From positions 8,720,380-8,784,379 of the forward strand of contig NC_091169.1 in NCBI RefSeq assembly GCF_040958095.1: a stretch of DNA of 64,000 bases. Reading direction: 5' to 3'. Source of the DNA: Procambarus clarkii. Lineage: Eukaryota; Arthropoda; Malacostraca; Decapoda; Cambaridae. The position numbers and the translations under genes are program-made. Below are positions 32,637-43,808 of the stretch, in pieces (the first letter of the stretch is position 1; each line of letters begins with the position of its first letter). The notes below the pieces were generated by a model. The model did no database searches. It was not told where the DNA came from and worked only from the letters and a program-made list of their open reading frames with translations.

Positions 32637-34740
32637 CTACAGGTTAAGTCTATCAGGCGGTCGTATGACTCTTCCTGATTTTCTCAACTGGAAGTCCTGA
32701 CCTGTTACTTCTGGGAAACATTCTTCTGAATTACTCCTTGTAGAGTCCATAGGGTTAACTGTATCCCCATTACCCTCTACTGCCCCTTGCTCTGCCTCCC
32801 GGTCTCCTGCAGGTGCTGCTATCCCTTCATTATTAGGGTGGATATCACTAGTTGCCCCACCCCCACCTGAAGGGTCTTCAAAATTCCCTGTGAACCTTGG
32901 CATGAGCTGATCGGCATGCCTTTTCCAATTAATGTTCCCAAAACTCTGCACTTGCACAGTGAAGTTCCTGCGGCCCAGGACCTCCCTAATTTTCCCTTCC
33001 ACCCAGGGCTTTCCACTTCCAAAATTCCTTGCATATACTGCATCCCCCTCAATAAACAACAATTCCTCTCCCTGAGCCAACTGACTGGCCAAGCTAGTTA
33101 CCGATTTCTCTTTATTGGGATCTGTCTTTACTGCTTCCATGTGCACTTTAAAGTGTCTATTAAACAGTAATTCAGAAGGAGATTTACCAGTAGTAGAATG
33201 AACAGTTTTCCTCTGATTATATAAAAATCTACAAAGTCTTGTATTAATAGTACCTTCCGTAAACCGCTTTAACCCTTCTTTCAAGGATCTCACTGCTCTC
33301 TCTGCTAGACCATTTGAAGAAGGATTATAGGGGGCAGGTGTTACATGTTTAATACCATTTTTCCTAAAAAAAATCCTCCATTTCCACAGAAACAAAATAA
33401 GGAGCATTGTCTGAGACAATTATGTCTGGCAATCCAAAATTACAAAATGTTTTCCTTAGTAATTCACAAGTTACAGATGATGTGGTGGAATTACACACAT
33501 GCACATCCAGAAATTTGGTGTATGAATCCACCACCACTAGGTAATATTTATTATCCATAGGTCCCGCATAATCTACATGAAGTCTAGACCAGGGTTTTCC
33601 AGTGCATGGCCAAGAAAGTACTGGGGCCTGGGGTTTCTGATAATTCTTCAAGCAAATATGACAATTTTTTGTTACCTCAGCAATATCCTGGTCTATTTTT
33701 GGCCACCAAACCCAACTTCTAGCTTCTGCTTTCATAGCATTTATGCCATTATGGCCTACATGTAGCTGTTCCAAAATCTTACATCTCAGTTCCCCAGGCA
33801 CCACCACTCTATTCCTATACAAGAGTACATCCTGGTGAATACTAAGGTCAGCCTTCACTGCAACATACTGTGACAATAACAAATTATCATTCCAACCATA
33901 TTTGCCATTTTTCAACAACAGACTTAATTTAGGATCTCTACCAGTTGCCTTCCTAATAGTCTGGAATGAAATATCCTCAAAAGACATAGATTCCACCAGG
34001 TTAACATACTCCACTGGAATACTGGAATTTAATTATTCTGTCACAGGCAATCTACTTAATGCATCAGCTACTACATTATCCTTGCCTGGCTTAAACTCTA
34101 AATCATACTCAAACTGAGAGAGTAGTAATGCCCATCTTTGAATTCTAGCATTGGCATTAACTGGAATCTGCTTACCTCTGCCAAACAATCCTAGCAGGGG
34201 TTTATGATCTGTTCTAGCAAGAAATTTCCTCCCCAGCAGAAAATACCTCAGTTTTCTTACAGCATATACCAAAGCTAAGGCTTCTTTATCTAACTGAGAA
34301 TAATTCTGTTCCGCAGGAGATAATTTCTTGCTAGCAAAATATACTACTTTATCCTGACCATCTACTTCCTGTAATAATACACACCCCACTCCTACTGGGG
34401 AAGCATCTACCTCCAGTTTTAACGGGAGTCTACCTGTAAAATTAGTGAGCACTGGAGAATTGATCAATTCCTGCTTAATATTCCTGAATGCATTTTCCTA
34501 TCTTGCTGCCCACTTAAATCTAGCCCCTTTTTTCAACAATTCATACAAGGGTGCTAATTTTGTTGAAAAGTTCTTCACAAACTTACAAAAATATGTAACC
34601 ATCCCAACAAAAGACTGTACTTCCCCAACTGATGTTGGGGCTGGGGCATCTATTATAGCAGCTACATTTTTGTGAGAAGGAGTAAAGCCCTTACCTGAAA
34701 TATGGTACCCCAGATATTCAATGCCCTTGGTCTTCAACGT
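32637..34740 (-). pseudogene. Gypsy-2 RT end, RNase H and integrase
   Basis: After LINE-B7: EYLGYHISGKGFTPSHKN and FCKFVKNFSTKLAPLY (RT thumb), RNase H (LEVDASPVGVG, LDKEALALVYA, RTDHKPL) and integrase with HVGHNGINAMK...CHIC zinc region, LHVDYAGPM, VVVDSYTKF, VSDNAPYFV and NPSSNGLAERAV (the D, D, E triad), then a C-terminal domain. Lesions: TAG at about 34500 (KWAAR-stop-ENAF), TAA at about 34030 (LPVTE-stop) and a frameshift in the A run near 33365-33370 inside integrase. It is K02A2.6/Mag-like in motif style. Confidence 0.9.
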
Positions 34741-35382
34741 TGTTTTTATTTTATTTTATTTTATTTTATTTTTATTTATATATATACAAGAAGGTACATT
34801 GGGTTTGTGAGAATACATTGGGTAGTACAGTATTTACATTCTTGTAAAGCCACTAGTACGCGCAGCGTTTCGGGCAGGTCCTTAATCTAGCAGATAATTT
34901 TAAGTAGGTAATTTCAATCAGAATTGATAAATGAAAGATACAATACAAGAGAAAAATGAGTTGAGAGAGATAAGTAAGTATATTAAAGCACATTGTTATA
35001 TTAAAGCTCTGATTGACAGCTTGATTAGTAATTTAAACAAGATTAATAGACACCATACAGCAGATTGACAGCACATATAAGACAGCAATGATCACAATGG
35101 TAAAGATGTTCAGATTGGGTACATAAAGATTGGGAGACTGGGTAGCAAAAGATACAGATAAACAAGATTTATAAACACCATACAACAGATTGGCAGCACA
35201 TATAAGAAAACAGCAATGATCACAATGGTAAAGATGTTCAAATTGGGAACATAAAGGTTGGGAGATTGGGTAGCAATAGATACAGTGCAATTTTAAGGCA
35301 AAAAGTGAAAAACTATGAAGATGAAATTAGGTACTTTTTAGTATTGATTTTGAATGATGTAAAAGTTGAACAGCTTTTCAAT

Positions 35383-38300
35383 TCAGTAGGGAGTGAGTTC
35401 CATAAACTGGGTCCCTTTATTTGCATAGTGTTGACACAGATTAAGTTTAACTCTGGGGATATCGAAGAGATATTTATTTCTGGTGTGGTGATAATGGGTC
35501 CTATTACATCTGACCAGGAAGAGTTTCAGACAAGGATTTGCATTTAAGAACAGGGTTTTGTAAATGTAGTTGACACAAGAGAATTTGTGGAGTGAGATTA
35601 TGTTTAGGGAGTTAAACAAGGGGGCTGTGTGTTGTCTGAAAGCAGAATTTGATATTATTCTGATAGCAGATTTTTGCTGGGTGATGATGGACTTGAGGTG
35701 GTTTGCAGTGGTTGAACCCCATGCACAGATACCATAGTTGAGATAGGGATAGATTAGTGCATAATATAGAGAGATGAGAGCAGAGTTAGGAACATAATAT
35801 CTGATTTTGGAGAGTATACCAACTGTTTTAGAGACTTTCTTAGTTATGTGTTGTTTGTGGGTACTAAAGTTGAGTCTCTTGTCTAGGAATATGCCAAGAA
35901 ACTTTCCATCATTTTTATTGCTAATGTTTACATTGTCTATCTGAAGCTGAATTGCATTTGTAGATTTGCTTCCAAATAGGATGTAGTAGGTCTTTTTTAT
36001 GTTAAGTGTTAGTTTGTTGGTTGACATCCATAAGTGGACTTTTTTTAGTTCATTATTAACAACATCATTTAGTGTATGTGGGTTGGGGTTGGAGTAAATG
36101 AGGGTAGTATCATCAGCAAACAAAATAGGTTTCAGAATGTTAGAGACATTAGGCAGATCATTAATGTATATAAGAAATAGTAGGGGTCCCAAGATGCTGC
36201 CCTGTGGCACTCCAACGGTTATTGGTAGAATGGGAGAGATTATATTACTGATGGCTACACATTGGTGTCTATCACTAAGATAGGATTGGATATAGTCCAG
36301 TGCATGGCCTCGGATTCCATAATGATGGAGTTTACATGAGAGGTAATCGTGATTAACAGTATCAAAGGCCTTTCTCAGGTCAATGAAGAGTCCAATTGGA
36401 AACTCACTTTTGTCAAGGGCTGAGTAAATTATATGAAGGAGACTAATAATTGCATCGTTGGTACTCTTTTGAGAGCGGAATCCAAACTGACAGGGGCTAA
36501 GAATGTCGAATGTTACGAGATAGGAGTAGAGCTGTTTGTAGATAATTTTTTCAAATATTTTTGATAGTATGGGTAGGTTCGATATTGGTCTGTAGTTGTT
36601 TATGTCTGACGGATTACCTCCTTTATGAACTGGCGTTACTCTTGCGTTTTTAAGAATATCAGGGAAGGTATGACACTCAAGGGATTTGTTGAACAGCAGA
36701 GCTATAGGTGGTGCAAGGAAATGGGAGGCGCTCTTGTATACAATGGATGGGATTTCACTGATGTTCCCAGCTTTGGTTTTTAGTGAGTGTATGATGGACA
36801 CAACATCTGACGGGCTGACTGGTGAGAGGAGAAGAGAGTTTGGATAGCTGCCTGAGAGATATGTGTTGATATGTGTCTGAGTCTGTGGGATTTTACTTGC
36901 AAGGTTAGCACCAACCGATGAAAAGAAGCTATTAAATTCATTCGCCATTTCTAAGTCAGATGACAGTGTAAGGCCATCCATAGAGAGTGTTATCTGGTTG
37001 TGGGAGTGTTGTTTAGTTCCCAGGATGTTAGAGATGGTATTCCATGTGCTTTTCATGTTGCCTTTTGCTTCTTTGAATCTAGTCTCATAATACGAAAGTT
37101 TTGCTTTTCTTATGATACTGGTAAGCACTGATGAGTACCTTTTAACTACTTCCATTGAAACTAGGCCACCCCTAAATTTCTTTTCGTATTCATGTTTTTT
37201 GTTGATTGATTTAATTATGCCACTTGTGAGCCACGGGTTATTTTTTCTTTTATCAGTTACTTATTTGATAAGGAGGGGACAGTGAGTGTTGTAGAGGATT
37301 AGAGTTTTGGAGAGAAAGAGGTTAGTTGATGAGTTTATATCCTGTGAATTATTAAATTCAGATTCCCAGTTAATATTGTGAAGTGCATTAGAGAGATTGC
37401 CTAAAGCTGATTCACTATGTAGCCTGAATGAAAGTTTTTTGGTTTCTGGTGGTGCTGTGTGTTACGGTGCCCTCTCCTATTTCTTTCGTTTGCCGGCTTA
37501 AAGAGTCATATCAGCTCTCCCTACTGATTCTCTGAGGTTCAGGGAGTCTAATGATATATGTGGCGACCAGACCGGCTGCCATTTAATGGAATGAGGTTAT
37601 ATTATAAGTTGTAAATAAAGGAAAGTTGGCGCCCTGATATAAAATGAAACAGTATCCCCTACGGCAGATAGGACCTTGTGGAAGGGACACTATGCCAATC
37701 GCGGATTGGCCGACGTAGGTCGCGGGCGACAAATCAGGGCCCGCCATGACGTCACCGAGTGCCCCGGGCGGCGCCAACGTCAGAGTTGTACTGACCGTGG
37801 AAGCGACAGGACGCGCCTCGGTCTGCTCTCAGGGATTGGAGGCTCTGCAAGCCTTGTCCAGTGGATTGAGCTGACCATCGCCGCCAACATAGTTATTGGA
37901 GACCCTGCGCTTCTGGGAAGCCAAAGAGGAACCAAGTTCAGTGAGCAGAGAAGTGCCCAAACTTGGAAAATAGTCGGCGACGACGCTGGGCGGCGCCGCT
38001 GGCTGGACGTTGAGGTCTGGAAGGTGGGCGAGCAAGCCAGCTGTGACTGGGGTCACATCCACTGAGAATCTTGGAAGGACGACACAGTGCCTAGGACAAG
38101 GAGCGACGCCCTGTGGGAGAGGCGAGTGTGGGGAAAAATAGTGATTAGCTCAGCGCCCATCGATGAACCAGGATTGGGGCAGCTGAATCTCAGGGATTGG
38201 AACGGCGACGACGCGAAGGCTTCACGACACCTGAGGACCTGTGGAACGCCCTGGATCGTCGAGGATCGACCCAAGGAAGCGTGGGAACCTCACACCATCG

Positions 38301-39432
38301 AGGGACAGGCGTCGTGAGCCAGGAGTGTAAGGTAGATCATTTTCCCTCCCATTACCCCTTGTATGAGTAGGCTAGTTAGGCCACAATATTTACTTGTGTA
38401 TGTGGCAGCAAGACTTTATTGCTTTAATGGTAGAATAGGCTGCAATGCAGCTTGTGTCCAGGACTGTCAGAGAGGACAGTGTGTATGGATGGCAGGACAG
38501 TGAAGAAGAGGTGCCGACGTGGTGAAGAGGCCCTCCTGTGAGAGTGTGAGACTCCTGTCTTCCTGCCCATTTGAAGGAGTGTTGGAGGTCGTGGAAGAAG
38601 AGGCTGACGACCACCAGACTCATTATCCATATTCCATATTCATGTATTACTTGTGATTGTGTGTGTGTGTGCATGTAATTTGCGTCAGTAAATCCACACA
38701 TTTTATTACTGTGTTTGAGTGTGCCTCCATTTGTGATATTTCTCTATGAGCATACATTTCTGGCTACAAACGATATATGATACACCCACTGAACTGCATT
38801 GCTGGGGTGCAGATATAATAACCCAGCTGGCGACCTTGCTAAGAGGAAGATAGAGAAGACAGGCGGGAAAGGAGTTCCTGCAACCTTTTTTTTGTCTGGC
38901 AGGCAAGACTCAGGGAGGTTATGGTTATAGGTAAGCCTGAGTCTTCCTTCACTCCCCCACGGGTCTAGGCCGGAACTGTTAACAGCAGTTTCCCCGTGGT
39001 TGACTGAAGGGCTTCCAGGGTGAATCAGTGGCACCCCTTTGTGGTGGAAGCAAAGACCTGCGGAGGTGGGCATTGTTGGTCCTATCTTGTGTGACCAAGG
39101 AGACTCCGGTGAATCCAGGGAGTCGGAGGGGCTGAGTATTTGGGCCTTTTGAGCCCCAAGCAGCCGAGTGTTAGCAGAGCCCCGGACCGCCCACCCCCAC
39201 GTGACATGTGTCAATGTTTGCTATGAGGAAAGTAGGATAGTGGTCAGTTGTTCTGTCATAAATTACCCCAGATGTAAGGGGAGCTGTTATATTAGTCCAT
39301 AGGTGATCCAGGGTAGTGGCAGATGTTTGAGTGACACGGGTGTCCTTGGTGATTGTGGGGATTAGCATACAGGAGTGCATGCTGTTACGGAAATAGTCAA
39401 CTTGAGGGTTGTTTTGAAGACCCAGGTCAATA
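35383..39432 (-). pseudogene. LINE-B7 ORF2 (EN C-terminus, RT), split by a solo LTR
   Basis: The right part (39211-39432) encodes EN residues from NIDLGLQNN to FLIANIDT. The left part (37459-35383) encodes ETKKLSFRLHSE-like sequence, the linker, and RT with YRPISNLPILSKIFEK, FIDLRKAFDTVNH, GVPQGSILGPLLF and FADDTTLIYSN. A TAA replaces a Gln codon near 37260 (LIK-stop-VTDKRKN). A 9-base loss near 35608 (SLNIISL) keeps frame. A shift near 35430 garbles the last 30 or so residues. A 590-codon RT frame stays open. Confidence 0.85.
37460..39206. mobile_element. Solo LTR-1 (about 1.75 kb) in LINE-B7
   Basis: The insert runs TGTTACGGTG...CACGTGACA with TG/CA ends and a 4-base duplication TGTG (37456-37459, 39207-39210). 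The uninterrupted LINE-B4 has the target as one TGTG within ggtgatgtgtcaatg. There is no protein motif inside. A TATA-like GATATAAAATG lies at 37636-37646. It is most simply a solo LTR from homologous recombination; a non-coding LTR-type element is the alternative. An internal TGGCGACCTTGC near 38828 resembles a primer site but lacks further tRNA match. Confidence 0.75.
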
Positions 39433-39439
39433 TGTTTTT

Positions 39440-41268
39440 CCTTATTAATCTTCATATTGTGCTTTTGCAAAAGATTCAAAACTTGTTCTAATCTAGCATC
39501 ATGCACTTCCTCATTCTCCCCACATACAATAATGTCATCTAAAAAACTAGCCACACCTTCAATGTTATTCAATGTTAACTAACAACTGGGACATGAATCT
39601 CTGAAAAATTGCTGGAGACAAGGAGAGTCCAAAAGGAAGTCTTTTATACTTAAATAACCCCTTGTGGGTATTAATCACTAACAATTTCTGGCTCTCCTCC
39701 TCTACAGGAATTTGCAAGTAAGCATCTTTCAGGTCAATCTTAGAAAAAATTGCTCCCTTGCAGACCACTGACAACAACTCATCTATCTTAGGTAAAGGGT
39801 ACTTCTCACAGTGTATGCGGTTGTTCAGTTCTTTGAAGTCTGCACAGATTCTCAAGGATTTCCGATCTGCCTTCAACACTGGTACAATTGGGGCTGCCCA
39901 CTCACTATGTGTAATTGGCTCTAAGATGCCTTCTGCCACATGCTTTTCCAGGGCTGATTCTACCAATTGCTTGTAATGAAACGGCACTGTTCTTGCCTTG
40001 AAAAATTTAGGTGAAGCCCCACTTTTCAGGTGAATTTTTGCCACCATGCTATTAATTGGCTTATCTGCCTCCACTGAATATTTGTCTAACATTTGTTCGG
40101 CACTTTTAATTGTTTTAACTATCGACAATTCATCTAGGCCCGCCAAGAAAATTTCCACTTTTTCCATGAGATCTTTACCACATAGGCTAGGATTATGTGA
40201 ATCCACTACATAAAAATCCTGGTTAATTTCTTTTCCATTATAACCTACTTTTGCCGATACCTTGCCATAGACCTTAATCGGTACATTATCATAAGCACTT
40301 AAAGATTTTTTACCTGGTTTTACATTCAATTGCAAGGTATCTGCCCAATCTCTAGACAACGTTGACACTGCAGCACCAGTGTCCAGTTCCAAGGGAACTA
40401 ACTTCCCATTAATTACAAAATTCACCACTTGCGACTCCAATGAACATACCTTTTCTTTCACCGAATATAGTCGGTTTTCCTCACCTGCAGCTTCTTCAGA
40501 CTGGTTACCTTCCTCTACTGCCTTGACCACAGTACCACTACCTCTTCTTCCTGCATTCCCTGGTCGTCTCCTCTCCCAGGCCTTGTTGTTCCTGTTCAGA
40601 TATTCCCTACACACTCTCTGCAAGTGTCCCTCCTTGTTACAAAAGTTGCATATATATGCACGAAACTTGCACTTGCTACTTATGTGCTTGTATCCACAGT
40701 GTGTACATCTGGTCTGGCTCTGTACGACCATAATTTCCTGAGTAGAAGTCTTACTTCCAAAAGTCCTTTCCAGGTTCAATATCTTCTCGAGCACTGTCCA
40801 TGAAGTCATCGATTGTAGATCCAAATTTTCTGCCACCAGGTTAGGGAAATAATTCTCCTTTTCCACTGCCATGAACAACTGGTCCCTAACCCTGCCGTCC
40901 AACTGTGCTCCGGAGTTGCAGTGGTTAGCCAAAGCCTTCAATTCCGCAAATAAATCCTGTACGGATTCCTGTTGTTTTTTCGTCCTCTTCTGGAAATCCA
41001 TCAAACTCCTGTGATATGATGGTTTCACCACATACTGACGTTTAAGCAAAGCAATCAAGTCTACATAGGTCTTCGTGTGCGGTAGCTCAGGTGCACACAA
41101 ATTTCCGAGAACACTATATGCTTCAGAACCCAGTGAAACTAAGAGTACCGCTTTCTTGTTGGCGTCCTCCTTAATCTCCCGGTACTGAAAGTTTGCTTCC
41201 AGCAGGCTGAGCCACAGATCCAACGAGATCTTGGCCGTGTTTAACGGCTCGATTGACATGGTAGCCAT
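39440..41268 (-). pseudogene. Gypsy-2 gag-protease-RT (5' part of polyprotein)
   Basis: The start is likely the ATG at 41268 (MATMSIEPLN). Gag capsid: LDLWLSLLEANFQYREI, then LKRQYVVKPSYHR. Knuckles: CTHCGYKHISSKC and CNFCNKEGHLQRVC. Protease: LELDTGAAVSTLS. RT: EGILEPITHSEWAAPIVPV, LRICADFKELN, FSKIDLKDAYLQI and FKYKRLPFGLSLSPAIFQR. A direct 10-base duplication (taacattgaa, minus strand) near 39565-39584 ends the frame; RT resumes as VASFLDDIIVCG (FLDD in place of YIDD) to the LINE-B7 insertion. Gag, protease and RT share one frame. Confidence 0.9.
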
Positions 41269-41393
41269 GGCCACGGTGTAGCACACTCCACTGTTATATG
41301 CGAAGCGTCCACTCGTCCACACGACGTACCCAGCACTGTCTTGATCCTCACACCACGTCTCGTACCCAGGCTCTCTGCCAGCGATGTTTAATT

Positions 41394-41403
41394 CTCGTCG
41401 CCA
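41394..41403 (-). promoter_or_regulatory. Gypsy-2 primer binding site, tRNA-Ser-like
   Basis: TGGCGACGAG lies one base inside the 5' LTR end. It is complementary to the 3' end of a tRNA-Ser(GCT)-type ...CTCGTCGCCA, as I recall for Mag-clade elements. Complementarity stops after 10 bases. Confidence 0.65.
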
Positions 41404-41404
41404 C

Positions 41405-41575
41405 TGTTATGGTTTTGGTCAGACAAACAATCTTCGTCCACATGGTTTTTATTCTCCGCCAGTAACAACAACAAAACATTATCAGGTACATGAAATATTA
41501 TTAACAAGATCATAAACAAAAGAGCATCTGCTCCAAACATGCTACCTCCAACATCTGTAGTACTCAATCCCAACA
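41405..41575 (-). repeat. Gypsy-2 5' LTR (171 bp)
   Basis: On the minus strand it starts TGTTGGGATTGAG and ends CCATAACA. It differs from the 3' LTR at one of 171 positions (41411 G against 26127 A, plus-strand letters). It would supply promoter and polyadenylation signals, but no convincing TATA box is visible in so short an LTR. Confidence 0.9.
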
Positions 41576-42430
41576 CTTCCAAATCCCTTTCAACACCTCA
41601 AACCAATCTTATTTGCTGATGACACAACTTTCATTTTCTCCAGTCCTGACCCTCTTGCTCTAAATGTCACTGTGAATACTGAACTAAATAAAGTCCATCT
41701 TTGGCTAACTGCTAACAAACTCACCCTTAACATTGACAAAACTTTCTATATTTTGTTTGGTAATAAATCCTCAAATCAAATTAATCTAAGAATAAACAAT
41801 ATACAAATCAGTAGTAAAGTTGATGGTAAATTCCTTGGTGTCCTCATCGATAACAAGCTGAATTTCCAGGGATACATTCTAAATATAGCAAAAAAAGTTT
41901 CTAAAACTGTTGGCATTCTTTCTAAGATCAGATATTATGTACCTCGCCCTGCCCTGGTGACGCTCTATTACTTTCTCATCTATCCTTATCTCAACTATGG
42001 TATTTGTGCTTGGGGTTCTACTACCCAAAATCATTTACATCCTCTAATTACCCAACACAAAGCTGCTATTAGAACAATATCTAACTCTGGCCCCAGACAG
42101 CACTCGGTACTCTTACTCAAATCTCTGAATATGTTAGATATTAAGTCACTGCACATCCTCTCTTGTGTACTCTATGTAATAAAAAACTCTGAATTGTAAT
42201 GTCAATCCTGACCTTAAACGCTTCCTAGAATGTTGTAAGAGAACCCATGGGCACCACACCAGAAACAAATACCTATTTGATATTCCAAGAGTACGACTAA
42301 ATCAAACTAGAAATAATCTACAAATCAAGGGACCCAGACTGTGGAATAACCTTCCCCATTATGTCAAAGGTTGTACCTCTCTCAACCAGTTTAAGATGAA
42401 AACTAAGTACTACCTAATTAACTCCATGTA
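41576..42430 (+). pseudogene. LINE-A5 ORF2, RT right part and C terminus
   Basis: It starts right after Gypsy-2 with the NDLPNA-equivalent region, then LICxxDDTTF-like sequence near 41605-41635, where the motif-C Asp-Asp lies. An open frame from 41672 reads MNTELNKVHLWLTANKLTLNIDKTFYILFG to VLYVIKNSEL, where the frame shifts near 42180. The remainder (CKRTHGHHTRNKY, FDIPRVRLNQT) runs to SM at 42430. It differs from LINE-A9 at many third-codon positions, consistent with an older or separate subfamily. Confidence 0.8.
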
Positions 42431-42484
42431 ACCTACCTTACTTTAAATGTCAACCCATGTCTTTCTATTTTTTTAAACAATGCT

Positions 42485-42812
42485 GTTTGTTGACTAACTT
42501 GTATATTGGCTATTTTCTATCATTTTCCCTTTTTTTATCTTTTATTTTTTCCTTCAACGCAATTTATACGTTAAGCTCAATTACTATTAAGTTTTAGTCT
42601 AAGTGTTTTTCCCCCACCTCACCTTGCCGGAAACGCTATGCGTACTAGTGGCTTTAGGCTGTGGCTGACCAACTTGTATATTGGCTATTTTCTACCATTT
42701 CACCCCTTTTTTTTATCTTTTATTTGTTTTTTCTTTCAACGCAATTTATACTTTAAGCTCAATTACTATTAAGTTTTAGTCTAAGTGTTTTTTCCCCACC
42801 TCACCCTGCAAA
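42485..42812 (+). repeat. Duplicated 3' UTR segment of LINE-A5
   Basis: The unit aacttgtatattggctattttcta...agtctaagtgttttt...cacctcac occurs twice (about 42497-42626 and 42674-42806). The tail core CGAAACGC-TAT-GCGT lies after the first copy only (about 42630-42657). After the second copy the sequence goes directly to GCAAATTACCTTAC and an (ATAA)n run. Confidence 0.85.
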
Positions 42813-43674
42813 TTACCTTACTGTAGGTAGTGCAAGCTCATAAAATAAATAAATAAAAGAAATATGTTTATTCAGGTAAGGTACATACATACAAGTGATG
42901 TTACATTAATGGATTGATATATAGATAGAGCTAGTACATACAATGCCTAAAGCCACTATTACGCAATGCGTTTCGGGCAAGAAAAACATTAATATCTAGA
43001 ACTTAATACTAATTGAGCATAAAGAATAAAAAGTGTTGAGAACAAATACAAATAAAGATAAAAAAAAAGGGGGAACATGACTGAAAAAGCAGCACAAATA
43101 CAATAGGTTGACAAACAGTGTTGATTAAAAAAAAAATAACAGACATGGGTTGACAATAGAGGAGTGAGGTAGGTTACAGGGAATTTATTAGGTAGTGTTT
43201 AGTTTTTATCTTAAACTGGTTGAGAGAGGTACAGTCTTTAACATGGTTAGGAAGGTCATTCCACATTCTGGGTCCCTTGATTTGTAGAGCATTTCTAGTT
43301 TGATTAAGTCGTACTCTAGGAATATCAAAACTGTATTTATTTCTGGTGTGGTGCTCATGGGTTCTATTACAACCTTCAATGAAGCTTTTGAGGTCAGGAT
43401 TGGCATTACAGTTCAGCGTTTTATATATGTATAATACACAAGAGAGAATGTGCAGTGACTTAATATCTAACATATTCAGAGATTTGAGTAAGGGTACCGA
43501 GTGATGTCTGGGGCCAGAGTTGGATATTGTCCTAATAGCAGCTTTGTGTTGGGTAATAAGAGGACGTAAATGATTTTGGGTAGTAGAACCCCAAGCACAA
43601 ATACCATAGTTGAGGTATGGATAGATGAGGGAGTAATAGAGAGTAACCAGGGCAGGGCGGGGTACATAATATCT

Positions 43675-43808
43675 ATAATAATATAATAATAATTTTTATT
43701 TAGGTAAAGGTACATACATAAAGAGATTTTACAAAGTTTGTTGGCATTATAGATAGAGCTAGTACATACAATGCCTAAAGCCACTATTACGCAAAGCGTT
43801 TCGGGCAG
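43675..43808 (-). mobile_element. LINE-A7, tail-only insertion (134 bases)
   Basis: It contains only the LINE-A end (core near 43781-43806) and an (AAT)n run on its left. ATCT flanks both sides. On the right the target carries an extra AGATCTGATCTA-type duplication (43807-43830) compared with LINE-A9. Confidence 0.85.

Larger units (their letters stand above)
34748..39432 (-). mobile_element. LINE-B7, 5'-truncated, nested in Gypsy-2 pol
   Basis: A 7-base duplication TGTTTTT (34741-34747, 39433-39439) bounds it. From the left: an (ATTTT)n run, tail core near 34851-34877, 3' UTR with the 125-base duplication (35045-35290), ORF2, and the EN end at the NIDLG segment. The solo LTR at 37460-39206 interrupts it. 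Its own length is about 2.9 kb. Confidence 0.9.
26121..41575 (-). mobile_element. Gypsy-2, complete Mag-like Ty3/Gypsy retrotransposon with nested LINEs
   Basis: Minus strand: 5' LTR 41405-41575, primer site 41394-41403, gag-PR-RT 39440-41268, [LINE-B7 34748-39432], RT end, RNase H and integrase 32637-34740, polypurine tract 32609-32621, and 3' LTR 32539-32608 plus 26121-26221 (split by LINE-E). LTRs are 171 bases, TGTTGGG...ATAACA. Five-base duplications CTTCC at 26116-26120 and 41576-41580 bound it. Without insertions the element is about 4.4 kb. No env-like frame is present. Confidence 0.9.
25584..42840 (+). mobile_element. LINE-A5, interrupted by Gypsy-2
   Basis: The left block, 25584-26120, ends in ...AATGACCTTCC. 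The right block resumes at 41576 with CTTCCAAATCCC and continues through RT, C terminus and 3' UTR to about 42840. CTTCC is a perfect 5-base target duplication of Gypsy-2. Relative to LINE-A9 the copy is 5'-truncated before FNKSLELQ. It is a divergent A subtype (core triplet TAT; duplicated 3' UTR). Confidence 0.9.

Noticed and set aside
2306..35290. Recurring 85-residue minus-strand frame (MHCI.CYPISQPLCSQF...) as a conserved small protein
   Set aside because: It lies in the LINE-B 3' UTR across the 125-base dimer. Copies are too similar for conservation to mean anything, and divergent LINE-B9 lacks it.
9372..36283. Recurring plus-strand 61-residue frames (MRVVSSANKIGF...)
   Set aside because: They are antisense shadows of the LINE-B RT motif region (FADDTT to VPQG).
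37676..38317. Plus-strand frames inside solo LTR-1 as genes
   Set aside because: Short, overlapping open frames on both strands with no recognisable domain inside an LTR-like element.
38820..38850. TGGCGACCTTGC inside solo LTR-1 as a primer site of a larger element
   Set aside because: The clean TG...CA ends and 4-base duplication lie outside it, and tRNA complementarity stops after about 8 bases.
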